Assembly (NCBI RefSeq): GCF_026004075.1
Contig: NZ_BPIK01000001.1
Coordinates: forward strand, 2,086,041 to 2,150,040
Source of the DNA: Meiothermus sp.
GTDB lineage: Bacteria > Deinococcota > Deinococci > Deinococcales > Thermaceae
DNA length: 64,000 bases
Direction: 5' to 3'
Part shown: positions 27,127-36,633 of the stretch, piece after piece
How the letters are laid out: the number at the start of each line of letters is the position of its first letter
How positions within the stretch are numbered: the stretch's first letter is position 1
The notes under the pieces: model-generated
What the model saw: only the letters and a program-made list of their open reading frames with translations
What the model was told of the DNA's origin: nothing
Databases searched by the model: none
Program-made: the position numbers and the translations under genes

Positions 27127-30100
27127 CTAGAGGCTCGAGAGGCCGGCCGATCGAGCCGCCTGAAGAATCGCCTGGCTCAGAGGGTTCTGGCTTAAGAAAC
27201 TGGGTCGGTGCTGGGAAGGCACTTCGTTTTCAGCGATTCTCATCAAGTAGCCCAGCACCTGCTCTATCAAGGATAGATCAGCAGGCAAGCTGGCCGCCTG
27301 GGCAGAGCAATGCACCCAGAGCACCTCGAGTTTTGTGCAACCCGTCGGCCAGTAGCCTTCCAGCAGCTTTATAGCTGCCTGTGCGTGCGCTTGAGCTTCC
27401 TTCAAACCACCTCGGGACGAACCAGACCGACACAATAAGGTCTCGGCCAGCAGGGTATGGGCGGATATTTGCAGGGCGGGAAAGTCTCTTTCCTGGGCCA
27501 GCGCCAGGGCTTCTTTAAGGTACACAGGTGCTTCATCGGGCAGTATGCGGGCTTTGGCCAACAAAAAGCGCCCATAGGCCTGGCTTTGCTGGCCATCAAA
27601 AAGTTCACTCAGCTTTTCCAACCACGAGCCGACTTCTTCTCCCCGACGGTGCGCCAGCAAAAGGCCCAGGATGCGGTAAGTGGCCTCGTCGCGCCGGGGC
27701 AGGTCGGGTGCGCCCAGGGCCCGGTTCAGCCAGTCCGAGGCGGCATCCCACGCCCCCCACACCCAGTGGAGCCGGGCCATCTGGTACTCGCTAAAAGCCC
27801 GTGTCCAGCCCCACTCCTCCGGAACAATCTCCAGTGCGCGTTCCAGGGCTTGCTGGGCCTCTGCGTAGCGCTCGAGGTCGTGGTAGCGCAGGGCCAGGTT
27901 GTTGAGGTGGTGCACCTCGCGGCCTGTAACGCCTTGCGTACCCTCGAGCAAGCGCCCGGCCTGGAGCTGCGCCTCCAGGGCTGCTTCGGCCAGACCCAGC
28001 GCAGCCAGCGAGACGGCACGGTTGAGGTGCAAACCCACCCGCATGATGCGGTTTTCGGAGCGCTCCAGAACCGGTTCGGCCTCCTGGTAGTAGGCCAGGG
28101 CCTCGCGGTGGCGCTCGAGCTGATCGTAGGCGATGCCCAGGCGCGAGGTGCAGATGGCGGCCTGAAGCACATCGCCCCGTTCCCGATGAAGCTGCCGGAG
28201 TTGCTCCAGGGCCTCGACCAGGGCAGGGGTTTTGCGCTGCACATACAGCGACTGGGCCAGCGAGTCCAGCAGGCGGATGCGGAGCTCGGGCAGCCCGGCT
28301 TGCTCGGCAGCCTGCAAGCCCTGCCGGGCCGCCGCTTCGGCCTCAGACCCATAGCCATGCTCGGCCTGCCGGATGGCCTCGCACAGCCAGGCTCTGGCCT
28401 GCTTCTCGGGGGTATCGGCCATCGTCTGCATACGCTCAATCAACCTGGCGTGGCGCTGGCCGGTATCGAAGCGAACCATCACCCGGCTTAAAACCTCCAG
28501 CAAGTCGAAGGCCTGGGCCTCTCCTGTGTGCTCGAGGGCCTGCTCGTAGAACTGGGCGGCCTCAGTCAGTCGGTAGGCCTCCTCGGCCCTGCGGGCGGCC
28601 TGTACCAGAAAAGGAACCGCCCGCGCAGGCTCAGCCCCCAGCCAGTGGCCTGCAATGCGGGCTGGATCGGCCCCTACTCCTTCCAAATACGCCGCGATTT
28701 GCCGATGTAGATAGGCTTTGATGCTGGCCGGTATGCTCCCCAGGGTAGCCTCGTAGAGCAGGTCGTGGGTAAAGGCGTTGCCCCGCAACATCTGGGCCGC
28801 CTCGAGCTCGGCCCAGGGTTCCAAGAGCTCCCAGGGGGTGGCCTCCAGCACCGAAGCGGCCAGTTCGGGCGAGAAGTCGGGCCCGGCCACAGCAGCCGTG
28901 CGAATCAGCCGTTGGGCTGGCGGAGAAAGACCCTCGAGGCGGGCCTGAATGAGGGTACGCACCCGGCCCGAAGCCGGGAGCTTTTGTGGAACCCCTTTCT
29001 GCAAGGCCCCCGACTCCACCAAGCTACGGGCCGTCTCAAGTACAAAAAATGGGTTACCCCCGGTGTAGCGCACCAGTGTTTGCGAGAGCGACGCCAGACC
29101 CGGCACCTCGAGGCTTTGTACCAAGGCTTCGACCTCGGCGGGCTGCAATGGCTCCACGTCCAGCAGCACCGCCAACCCTGCCTCCACCAGGGGCAGAAAA
29201 ATGCCCTGCTCGACCTCGGGCGCAATCTCGCCCCGACGATAAATCTCGATGGTGAAGGGGGGCTGTCCTTGGCCCCCCACCCCGCCATATTTGTTGAGCT
29301 GATAAAGCATGGCCTCGAGGCTGGCCCGGTCGAGGTACTGCGCGTCGTCGCTAACCTGAATGCTGGGTCTGTCCGCAAGATGTGAATACAGCGTGAGTTC
29401 GGCCAGGGCATCGTAAAAGCGCAGTTTTTCGGCTTCGGATAGCAGGGGTGGGGGCGCATCCTGCGCCAGCTCGGGCAGGATACGGGCCACCTCGCGCCGT
29501 ACCCAGGCCGGTAGGTTGTGCAGCAGTTCGGGCCGCTCGGCAAAAGATTCGCGCAGGCTGCGGGCATAACTCGAGTAAGGCACCCCGGCATCGCCAGGAC
29601 GAGCCGCCAACAGCACCACCCGCCCCTTCGATGCTGCGAAATCGAGCGCAAGTCGAGTTTTTCCCACCCCTGGCTCGCCGCGCAACAACACCACCTGGCC
29701 TTTCTGGTAGGCCTCCTCCATCTGGGCCCAAAGCTTTTCCCGGCCCACCATCACCGGCGGGCGCAACAAACTGAGGGGGATGGCGCTTTTTTGCGGGGGG
29801 GCGCTTTGCTCGAGCCCCGCACCCTGGGTAATCTGTGCCGCCAGCGCCTGGGTTTCGGCCAGCGGGGCCACCCCCAGCTCGCGCTTTAGGACAGTCTGAC
29901 AACGCTCGTAAGCCTTGAGCGCAGCGGGCCGATCCCCGCTCAGGTACAAGAGCCGCATCACCCGGCGGTGGGCCACCTCCGAGAGCAGGTCCTGCTCGAG
30001 CAGCCGTTCGGCGTAGGCCAGGGCCTCGCGGTACTGCCCGGCCTGCTCGAGCCCATCGGACAGCGCCGCCAGCGACATCCGTCGCAGCTCGGCCAGCTTC

Positions 30101-30561
30101 TCCCGCTGCACCAAGAGCCAGTCGTCGAAATCGGGGCAGTCGTCGTAATCGCAGCCCTCCAGCAACACCCCACGGGCTTCAGCCAGCTCTAGATGCCGTC
30201 CCGCAAAGTGGGCTACCTGCAACAGGGCCACATCCACCGCCAGGCCCAGCAGCTCGAGCACATCGCCTCCCCGCACCACCTCGGCCCCGGCGGCCTGCTT
30301 GAGCCGCCTCAGGGCCTGGGCCAGGTTGTTGCGGGCGGTGGGCTCGGTGGATGCGGGCCACAACAGGCCCGCCAGTTTAGAGCGGCTGGTGGAGCCTTCA
30401 AGGCTCAGGTAAGCCAGCAGACCCGCCGTCTTACGCTCGAGCGGGCGCAACTGGCGGTTCTGGATGTGCAAAGTCGGAACGCCCAGCAGCTCGAGGCGGC
30501 CCCGAGGCGGGGCGGTCTCGAGGGGTTCCGAAGCCCTTGCCAGGCGCTTGCGATCTGGCAT
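27127..30561 (-). CDS. BTAD/SARP-type transcriptional regulator with AAA ATPase and TPR domains, 1144 aa
   Basis: Order: winged helix of the OmpR/SARP type (RKTAGLLAYLSLEGSTSRSK, then LLWPASTEPTARNNLAQALR) at about residues 25-100, BTAD alpha-helical domain (DFDDWLLVQREKLAELRRMS; AHRRVMRLLYLSGDRPAALK) at 145-250, STAND-type ATPase with Walker A LLRGEPGVGKTRLAL near 290, and a long run of TPR-like helices to the C-terminus. Such proteins sense a ligand through ATPase/TPR parts and activate nearby genes. TACAAT lies 6 nt before the ATG (leaderless). It heads the leftward module; the next gene starts 46 nt after its stop. Confidence 0.88.
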   Translation of the reverse strand: MPDRKRLARASEPLETAPPRGRLELLGVPTLHIQNRQLRPLERKTAGLLAYLSLEGSTSRSKLAGLLWPASTEPTARNNLAQALRRLKQAAGAEVVRGGDVLELLGLAVDVALLQVAHFAGRHLELAEARGVLLEGCDYDDCPDFDDWLLVQREKLAELRRMSLAALSDGLEQAGQYREALAYAERLLEQDLLSEVAHRRVMRLLYLSGDRPAALKAYERCQTVLKRELGVAPLAETQALAAQITQGAGLEQSAPPQKSAIPLSLLRPPVMVGREKLWAQMEEAYQKGQVVLLRGEPGVGKTRLALDFAASKGRVVLLAARPGDAGVPYSSYARSLRESFAERPELLHNLPAWVRREVARILPELAQDAPPPLLSEAEKLRFYDALAELTLYSHLADRPSIQVSDDAQYLDRASLEAMLYQLNKYGGVGGQGQPPFTIEIYRRGEIAPEVEQGIFLPLVEAGLAVLLDVEPLQPAEVEALVQSLEVPGLASLSQTLVRYTGGNPFFVLETARSLVESGALQKGVPQKLPASGRVRTLIQARLEGLSPPAQRLIRTAAVAGPDFSPELAASVLEATPWELLEPWAELEAAQMLRGNAFTHDLLYEATLGSIPASIKAYLHRQIAAYLEGVGADPARIAGHWLGAEPARAVPFLVQAARRAEEAYRLTEAAQFYEQALEHTGEAQAFDLLEVLSRVMVRFDTGQRHARLIERMQTMADTPEKQARAWLCEAIRQAEHGYGSEAEAAARQGLQAAEQAGLPELRIRLLDSLAQSLYVQRKTPALVEALEQLRQLHRERGDVLQAAICTSRLGIAYDQLERHREALAYYQEAEPVLERSENRIMRVGLHLNRAVSLAALGLAEAALEAQLQAGRLLEGTQGVTGREVHHLNNLALRYHDLERYAEAQQALERALEIVPEEWGWTRAFSEYQMARLHWVWGAWDAASDWLNRALGAPDLPRRDEATYRILGLLLAHRRGEEVGSWLEKLSELFDGQQSQAYGRFLLAKARILPDEAPVYLKEALALAQERDFPALQISAHTLLAETLLCRSGSSRGGLKEAQAHAQAAIKLLEGYWPTGCTKLEVLWVHCSAQAASLPADLSLIEQVLGYLMRIAENEVPSQHRPSFLSQNPLSQAILQAARSAGLSSL

Positions 30562-30640
30562 TTATATATTGTAAAAAAACCAGGGCAGATTCGGTGTTTT
30601 TTTCGCACAAAGCCATCGAGCAGCTTCTTGGTTTTGCTCC

Positions 30641-31276
30641 CTACAGCCCAAACCAGGTGAAAGGATAGTAGCTCACCAGCTCATCGCGAAAAGGCTCCAC
30701 CAGCCGCACGTTGGCCGCCGGGGCTTCGGGTTTGGCGAGTTCCACCCTGGGATTAAAGTCCCTGGCCCCAATCTGGCGCAGAAGCTCCTGGGGGTTGAGA
30801 TTGGGTACTCCGTAGCCCAGGGCGGCATAGGTCTGAGTACGCACCCAGGCATACTCCTCGAGCGAAAAGTTCTGCCGGTTGAGCGCCTGTACCTGTATTC
30901 TTTTGGCGTCCAGCATCAGCGAACCCCCTTCGCGGAATAAATCCAGCGCAGTGCGATAATCCAGTACGAGCTGCCCTACCTGTTGGTTGGCCAGCTGATT
31001 GAGCCGGGCTTCCACGCGCCGGTAACGCTCTCCCAGTTGTTGCTTGACGCTTTGTTGCACCTTCACAAAGCGCTGCACCTGCTCGGGGCTGAGCTGCCCG
31101 TTTTCAGGGGGTGTATAAGCGGTCTGTCGCACCACACCCTGATCCAGGGTGATGATCTGTCGAAAGTCGTTGACCAGCGTCTGGGCTGGACGAATCAGGA
31201 GTGCGTAGGCGGCCCAGCCTGCCAGGGCTAAAAGCAGCAAAAAACCAGAAAGGGCTAGCATCAACCATCTTGCCAC
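30641..31276 (-). CDS. Membrane-anchored coiled-coil protein, 211 aa
   Basis: One N-terminal membrane helix (LMLALSGFLLLLALAGWAAY), then a mostly helical, glutamine-rich region (VQRFVKVQQSVKQQLGERYR; RLNQLANQQVGQLVL), and a C-terminal YYPFTWFGL end. The start is GTG at 31274-31276, or ATG at 31261 inside the helix-coding part. It lies upstream of the BTAD regulator gene on the same strand, but the regulator has its own leaderless promoter. Family not recognised. Confidence 0.6.
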   Translation of the reverse strand: MARWLMLALSGFLLLLALAGWAAYALLIRPAQTLVNDFRQIITLDQGVVRQTAYTPPENGQLSPEQVQRFVKVQQSVKQQLGERYRRVEARLNQLANQQVGQLVLDYRTALDLFREGGSLMLDAKRIQVQALNRQNFSLEEYAWVRTQTYAALGYGVPNLNPQELLRQIGARDFNPRVELAKPEAPAANVRLVEPFRDELVSYYPFTWFGL

Positions 31277-31362
31277 AAAGGCAGAATGCCATACGACGAA
31301 CCGTCCAACTGCGGTTTCCGGTGCAATTTGGCACGTCGGCCCTGCCTAAGATCCCTGCACAA

Positions 31363-31391
31363 TTGTGAGAAGTCCGATAAACCCGTAGTAT
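31363..31391 (+). promoter_or_regulatory. Promoter of the TPR-GGDEF gene
   Basis: TTGTGA (31363-31368) and TAGTAT (31386-31391) with exactly 17 bp between them, 22 nt before the ATG. The palindrome CACAATTGTG (31358-31367) overlaps the -35 box and could be an operator half; this is weak evidence. Confidence 0.6.
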
Positions 31392-31413
31392 TTGGGTATA
31401 AGGCCAGCAAGCT

Positions 31414-33243
31414 ATGAATCAGACCCTCCAAGCCCTCGAGGCCCAGCTCAACCAAACCCAGGCCCTATCGGAGAAACTGCGTCTACTCGACGAGCTGTAC
31501 CAGTTCCTGCGGCATAGCGATCTGCGCCGGGCCGGACAGGTTGTCGAGGAGATGCTTATCCTCTCGAAAGAGATAGCCTATCCAGCAGGGCGGGGCTTAG
31601 CGCTTAAAAACCTGGGCGATTTCCACTTTCGTCAGGGCAATCTGCCCGCCGCTCAGGGCTGTTTGGAAGAAGCTCTTTCGGTTCTGCGCAGATTGGGTGA
31701 GTTTAGGGGCGAGGCCAGCGCTCTCAACGCACTGGGCCACTTCCATTATTTTCAGGGTAATTTTCCCAAGGCCCTCGAGTACTACCTAGAAGCCCTCGAG
31801 GTAAGCCGAAAGTATGAACACAAAGTGCTCGAGGCCGAGGCCCTGAATGGCGTTGGTCTGGTGCAATACACCCTGGGCAACCACCAGGAGGCCGCCAAAT
31901 ACTTCCTGCGCAGCCTGGCCCTCAAGCGCGAGTTGGGCGATCATCTCAGCCAAGCCGAAACCCTAACCAACCTGGGCATGGTGTACCTCGAGCTTGGCGA
32001 CCTTGCGGGTGCAGCCCAGCTCTACCGTGAAAGCCTGTCTATTCAGCAAGCACTGGGCGACCGTCAGGGCGAAGCCAGCGCGCTACGCAATCTGGGCGTG
32101 GTATTTCAGCGGCTGGGGCGCGTCCAGGAGGCCCTGGACTACCACCAGCAAGCCCTGCAGATTGCCAGCCAGCTAGGCAGTCCCCAGATTCGGGCCACCT
32201 GTTTGGAGAACCAGGGCCTCGCCCACGTGGCCCTGGGCAATTTGGACACGGCGCTGGAATTGCTTCAGGCCGCCAAGGCTCTCTACCAGGAACTAAGCCA
32301 TCGGCTGGGCGAGCTGAGCACGCTGCTGCAAATCGGCTTACTGCTGGGCCGTAAGGGGCAGCCGGACATCGCAATTCAGGCTCTGCAACAGGGCCTCGAG
32401 CTGGCTGAAGAGCTGGGTACGCAAAAGCTGCTGCTCGAGTTTCACCAGGCCATAGCCAGCGTTTTCGAGGCAGGGCAGAAACCCGCATTGGCCCTGTACC
32501 ACCTGCGGCAGGCCCTCGAGATTGAGCGCAAGCTACACAAAGAGCAGCAGGCCCAAAGAACCGCCGCCCTGCTGGCTGGGTTTCAGGTAGAAAAAGCCCG
32601 TCAGGAAGCGGAAATTGAACGGTTGCGCAGCACCGAGCTGGCCCGTGCCAACCGCGAACTGGCCCTGGCTATAGAAAGTCTGAGGGAGGCCAACGCCGAG
32701 AAGTCGCGCCTGCTGGATAAGCTACGCCAGCAGTCGGCTGAGCTGGAGCGCCTGGCCCGCCAGGACCCCCTAACCCGACTGCATAACCGCCGCTACCTGG
32801 AGGAAAACCTCGAGCGTGAGTTTGCTGCCTCCAAGCGCTACAAATTCCCCCTCAGCGTAGCGCTTGTAGATATCGACCATTTCAAGCAAATCAACGATAC
32901 CTTTTCTCATCAGGTTGGCGACGACGTGTTACGGATTGTTGGACAAATTCTCGAGTCCGGCTGCCGGGGGGTAGATTTTGCCGCCCGCTATGGGGGTGAG
33001 GAATTTGCCCTGGTCTTCTCTCAAACCGACCTGGCAGGAGCCCTGATTGCCTGCGAACGGGTACGGCAACGCATCGAACAGCATCACTGGGCCGCTCTGC
33101 ACCCCGATCTGAAGGTAACGGTAAGCATCGGGGTAAGCTGTGACCCCACCCTCCCCAACCACGAAAAACTCCTGGCCGCCGCCGACGAGCAACTCTACAG
33201 GGCCAAGCGGGCTGGGCGGAACCGGGTATTCCCGCAAAGCTAG
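31414..33243 (+). CDS. TPR-repeat diguanylate cyclase
   Basis: A 609-residue soluble protein. Residues about 1-390 are TPR repeats of the 40-residue (Rapsyn/TPR_12) type (LGNHQEAAKYFLRSLALKRE; LGDLAGAAQLYRESLSIQQA; LGRVQEALDYHQQALQIASQ), followed by a coiled coil (EIERLRSTELARANRELALA) and a GGDEF domain with GGEEF near residue 528. RGVD lies five residues before GGEEF and fits the inhibitory I-site. It should make cyclic di-GMP under control of a protein partner bound by the TPRs. There is no membrane segment, unlike the other GGDEF protein in this window. Confidence 0.92.
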   Translation: MNQTLQALEAQLNQTQALSEKLRLLDELYQFLRHSDLRRAGQVVEEMLILSKEIAYPAGRGLALKNLGDFHFRQGNLPAAQGCLEEALSVLRRLGEFRGEASALNALGHFHYFQGNFPKALEYYLEALEVSRKYEHKVLEAEALNGVGLVQYTLGNHQEAAKYFLRSLALKRELGDHLSQAETLTNLGMVYLELGDLAGAAQLYRESLSIQQALGDRQGEASALRNLGVVFQRLGRVQEALDYHQQALQIASQLGSPQIRATCLENQGLAHVALGNLDTALELLQAAKALYQELSHRLGELSTLLQIGLLLGRKGQPDIAIQALQQGLELAEELGTQKLLLEFHQAIASVFEAGQKPALALYHLRQALEIERKLHKEQQAQRTAALLAGFQVEKARQEAEIERLRSTELARANRELALAIESLREANAEKSRLLDKLRQQSAELERLARQDPLTRLHNRRYLEENLEREFAASKRYKFPLSVALVDIDHFKQINDTFSHQVGDDVLRIVGQILESGCRGVDFAARYGGEEFALVFSQTDLAGALIACERVRQRIEQHHWAALHPDLKVTVSIGVSCDPTLPNHEKLLAAADEQLYRAKRAGRNRVFPQS

Positions 33244-33312
33244 CTTCGGGCTCAGGCGCATGCGGGGGTCTCCCCCGTTGCCTTTTGAGTCCGCTGCAAG
33301 CAGAATCGGTTT

Positions 33313-34197
33313 ATGCGTCTGCACTCCGAAGTAACACAGGCTCTGCAAAACCGCCAGGCAGTGGTGGCCCTCGAGTCCACCGTTATCACCCACGGCCTGC
33401 CCCGCCCCCTGAACCTGGAGCTTGCCCGCAAACTCGAGGATACCGTGCGCCAGGCAGGGGCCGTCCCCGCCACCATTGCCATCCTGAGGGGCGAAGTGGT
33501 GGTGGGGCTGACCCCAGACGAGCTCGAGGCCATTGCCACCGACGACACCGCCGACAAAGCCAGCCTGTGGAACCTGGGGGCCCTGCTGGCCCAGGGCAGG
33601 AGCGCAGGCACCACCGTGGCCTCCACCACCTTTCTGGCCCACAAGGCCGGCATTCAGGTTTTCGCCACCGGCGGCATTGGCGGCGTGCACCCCCACCCCT
33701 ACGACGAATCGGCAGACTTGCTCGAGCTCTCCCGTACCCCCATTGTGGTGGTTTCGGCAGGCCCTAAAAGCATCCTCGACCTCGCGGCCACCCTGGAGCG
33801 CCTGGAATCGCTGGGGGTAGCCCTGTTAGGCTATAAAACCAACCACCTGCCCGCCTTTCACAGCCCCTCCAGCCCCTATCTCCTACCGGCTCGGGTGGAG
33901 TCGGCCCAGGAGGCTGCCCGGGCTTACAAAGCCGCCCGAACCTTGGGGCTACCGGGGGCCAGCCTGGTGCTTAACCCCATTTCCAAAGGGCTGGACTTTA
34001 CCCAGGTGCAGCGCTGGGTGGAACAGGCCACCCAGGAAGCCGCCCGGCTTGGGGTAGGCGGAAAAGCCCTCACACCGTTCTTACTCCGGCGCATCTCTGA
34101 GTTGAGTGGGGGCCAGACCGACGAGGTCAATCTGCGGCTACTGGAAGAAAACGCCCGCCTAGCAGCCCAAATTGCCCTGGCTCTAACCCAGGAATAG
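33313..34197 (+). CDS. psuG: Pseudouridine-5'-phosphate glycosidase
   Basis: Cleaves pseudouridine 5'-phosphate to uracil and ribose 5-phosphate. The 294-residue length is normal. Family segments seen: VALESTVITHGLPRPLNLEL, GLTPDEL, TTVASTTFLAHKAGIQVFAT, GGIGGVH, SAGPKSILDLAATLERLES and PFLLRRISELSGG. Upstream TTGCCT and CAGAAT with a 17-bp spacer form a promoter 6 nt before the ATG, so it may be leaderless. No psuK kinase or transporter gene is adjacent, which is unusual for this pathway. Confidence 0.95.
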   Translation: MRLHSEVTQALQNRQAVVALESTVITHGLPRPLNLELARKLEDTVRQAGAVPATIAILRGEVVVGLTPDELEAIATDDTADKASLWNLGALLAQGRSAGTTVASTTFLAHKAGIQVFATGGIGGVHPHPYDESADLLELSRTPIVVVSAGPKSILDLAATLERLESLGVALLGYKTNHLPAFHSPSSPYLLPARVESAQEAARAYKAARTLGLPGASLVLNPISKGLDFTQVQRWVEQATQEAARLGVGGKALTPFLLRRISELSGGQTDEVNLRLLEENARLAAQIALALTQE

Positions 34198-34251
34198 GCC
34201 CTTTTGCGTTACTTATACGCATCCAAACTTTGTGGCTTAGAATAAAGCGAA

Positions 34252-35184
34252 ATGTGTGAGTTGGGGAAGCGGCTAAAGGAAGCCCGCGAGGCCAGGGGGC
34301 TGGAGCTAGCCCAGGCCGCAGAGGTGCTTAAGGTGCGGCGGGCCATTCTGGAAGCCCTAGAAGACTGTCGATTCGATGAACTACCCGAACCGCCCCTGGC
34401 TCGAGGCTATCTCAAGCGCTATGCCCAACTGCTGGGCCTCGACCCCGCACCCCTGCTGGCCCTTTATCCCAGCAGTGCCCCGCAAATCTCAGAGCCCGTA
34501 TCTCCTCCCAGCGACAAACCCTCCGCTACCTCGAGGCCTGGCTGGCTCTGGGCCGTTCCCTTAGCGGTGCTGCTGGTACTCCTGGGCTGGTGGGGGTACC
34601 GCACCCTCAACCGCCCTAGCACGTCCACACCCACCCCCCCGCCCTCTGCCCCCGTCACGCCCCCACCCCCCAAACAGGTTAGCTTGCGCATCGCCACCCA
34701 GCCCCCCGGCGCCCGGGTCTACCTGGATGGTTTCTTGTTGGGCCAGGCCCCACTGGAGGCCAGGGTCGAAGCCGGAGAACGTACCCTCCGCGTCGAGGCA
34801 GCCGGCTATCAAAAATACGAGCAGGTGCTCACCCTGCAAACAGACCGCAATCTAAGCTTTGCCCTGACGCCCGTTCCTCCCGCATCCAGCGCCCCTGAAC
34901 CCCCCGCTCCAGGAACTGTGCCTCCCACCAATCCCACCTCTCCCACACCCACTACAGGTCTTGTGCTGAGGCTCGAGGGCACTAGCTGGGTTCGTGTCAC
35001 CGATGGCCGCACGGGCCGGCTGCTGTATGAAGGCACCGTAGCCAGCGGAACCCAGCTCAGCTACCCCCTGCCGGTGGTGGTGCGGGTTGGCAATGCCGGG
35101 GTGGTGCGGGCCATCGTCAACGGTCAGGATCGGGGCCGCATGGGCAATGTGGGACAGGTGGTCACACAGCGTTTTGGGGAATAG
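34252..35184 (+). CDS. RodZ-like membrane protein with an extra PEGA domain
   Basis: N-terminal Xre-type helix-turn-helix of the RodZ kind (GKRLKEAREARGLELAQAAE; LARGYLKRYAQLLGLDP), one membrane helix (PGWLWAVPLAVLLVLLGWWG, about residues 97-117), a Pro/Thr-rich linker, a PEGA domain (RIATQPPGARVYLDGFLLGQ, about 145-205), another Pro-rich linker, and a C-terminal DUF4115 domain (GTSWVRVTDGRTGRLLYEGT). RodZ links MreB to the wall-elongation machinery. The PEGA insertion is not part of standard RodZ. TAGAAT lies 8 nt before the ATG. Confidence 0.85.
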   Translation: MCELGKRLKEAREARGLELAQAAEVLKVRRAILEALEDCRFDELPEPPLARGYLKRYAQLLGLDPAPLLALYPSSAPQISEPVSPPSDKPSATSRPGWLWAVPLAVLLVLLGWWGYRTLNRPSTSTPTPPPSAPVTPPPPKQVSLRIATQPPGARVYLDGFLLGQAPLEARVEAGERTLRVEAAGYQKYEQVLTLQTDRNLSFALTPVPPASSAPEPPAPGTVPPTNPTSPTPTTGLVLRLEGTSWVRVTDGRTGRLLYEGTVASGTQLSYPLPVVVRVGNAGVVRAIVNGQDRGRMGNVGQVVTQRFGE

Positions 35185-35197
35185 CCCAGGCCCCCTA

Positions 35198-35880
35198 GAG
35201 GCTCCTAGGAACCTATCCCAAACGCGGTAGGCAGATTATGTTCAGGACATGGAGCCGACAACACGCAAGCCCTACCCATCCGACGTGAGCGATGAGGAGT
35301 GGGCCTTTGTGATGCCCTACCTGACCCTGTTGCCCCTGGATGCACAGCAGCGCAAATACCACTTGCGGGAAGTGTTCAACGCCCTGCGGTGGCTCGTAAG
35401 AACCGGCGCTGGATGAACAGGGGCGTATCTGAGGATTTGGTGCATGACCTGCGGGAAACGCTGCGCCTGTTGCAGGGGCGAGCGGGCTAGGATGGGGCCA
35501 AAAAGCGCAAAGGCAGCAGGGTGCACATGGCCGTGGATACGCTGGGGCATCTGCTGGCGATGGTGGTCACCCCGGCCGATGAGCAGGAGCGTGCCCAGGT
35601 AGCGGAACTCTCAAAAGCGGTGCAAGCTGTTACCAACCAGCAAGTCGAGGTGGCCTTTGTGGATCAAGGCTGAGCAAGCCGCTGCCCAAGAGGGGATAGC
35701 GGCAAAGCCGCTACCCGAGGGTGGTCGAATGCAGCTTTGCCTGGATGGCTCGTTTTCGCCGTCTGGCCCGTGGCTACGAGCGTCTTACTGAGACCCTCGA
35801 GGGTTTTCACTGGCTGGCTTTCTCCATTCTGCTTTTGTCGAAAGCTCTGGATGGTTTACGTTTGGCTTCCTAGCAGGCTC
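35198..35880 (+). mobile_element. Decayed copy of the same IS5-family element, 683 bp
   Basis: Ends GAGGCTCCTAGGAACC (35198) and, read inward from the right, GAGCCTGCTAGGAAGC (to 35880), flanked by TA on both sides (35196-35197 and 35881-35882). Internal pieces match the element at 4195-5058: [64 protein letters not shown], then stop codons. It is about 180 bp shorter, with deletions before and after the central part. No functional transposase remains. Confidence 0.85.
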
Positions 35881-36464
35881 TAGCGCTTGAGGAAATTACC
35901 CAGCATCCGTACCACATCGTCCATCACGTTGCCGTCGCGGTTCTGATCAAGCAGCATATTAACCAGGTTGAAGGCCTGAGGTTGTTGCTGTTGCATCTGG
36001 CCAGTGGCTTGCCCCAATAAATCCATCAAGCTGCCAACGTCCGCGCCCTGCTGGCGGGTGGTCTTGCCCAACGCCCCCATTACCACCGGGGCCAGCATCT
36101 CCAGTAGGCCCCCAATCTGGCTGGGGTTGATGCCGGTAGCTTGCCCAATCCCCTGCTGCACAACCTCGCGCCTATCTCCTAGCACATGGCGCAGAATACC
36201 GGCCCCCGGCCCCTGCTGGGCGTTGCTCAAAAAGCCCATCAGGTCATCCAGTATTCCGCCATCGTGATCACGCTGCAAAGCATTGGTCAGCGACTCAGCC
36301 CCTTGCGGGTCGGCGGCATTGCGCTGTAACCCTTGCAAAAGGGCTGGTAAAGCCATCCCAATTGCGCTTTGCACCTGTTTATCCTCAGCGCCGAGCTGCT
36401 TTGCCATCTGTTGAATGACGTCTTCTGAAAGAGCTGCGCCCAACAAATCTGTAAGTCCTGCCAT
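35880..36464 (-). CDS. DUF937 family protein (YidB-like), 194 aa
   Basis: Starts MAGLTDLLGAALSEDVIQQM after GGAGGATCGT; contains LGAEDKQVQSAIGMALPALL, DPQGAESLTNAL, DDLMGFLSNAQQG and a C-terminal LLDQNRDGNVMDDVVRMLGN. This is the DUF937 pattern; the role of the family is unclear. The insertion site of the adjacent IS relic is the TA of its TAG stop codon, and because the IS begins with G the stop is kept. Confidence 0.85.
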   Translation of the reverse strand: MAGLTDLLGAALSEDVIQQMAKQLGAEDKQVQSAIGMALPALLQGLQRNAADPQGAESLTNALQRDHDGGILDDLMGFLSNAQQGPGAGILRHVLGDRREVVQQGIGQATGINPSQIGGLLEMLAPVVMGALGKTTRQQGADVGSLMDLLGQATGQMQQQQPQAFNLVNMLLDQNRDGNVMDDVVRMLGNFLKR

Positions 36465-36633
36465 ACGATCCTCCGGTTTCTAGTAACCACACAAGCAGTT
36501 CTCAGGAAACCTTGTCCATCGTAGCGTCGCCATGTGCAGAAGATTTGTAGCCCCCTCGAGCCCGCACAGCCAACCAGCGGCAAACCTGCTATACTCGGTG
36601 CTGTTGTCGTGCCGTTGGCGCGCAGGAGATTAG

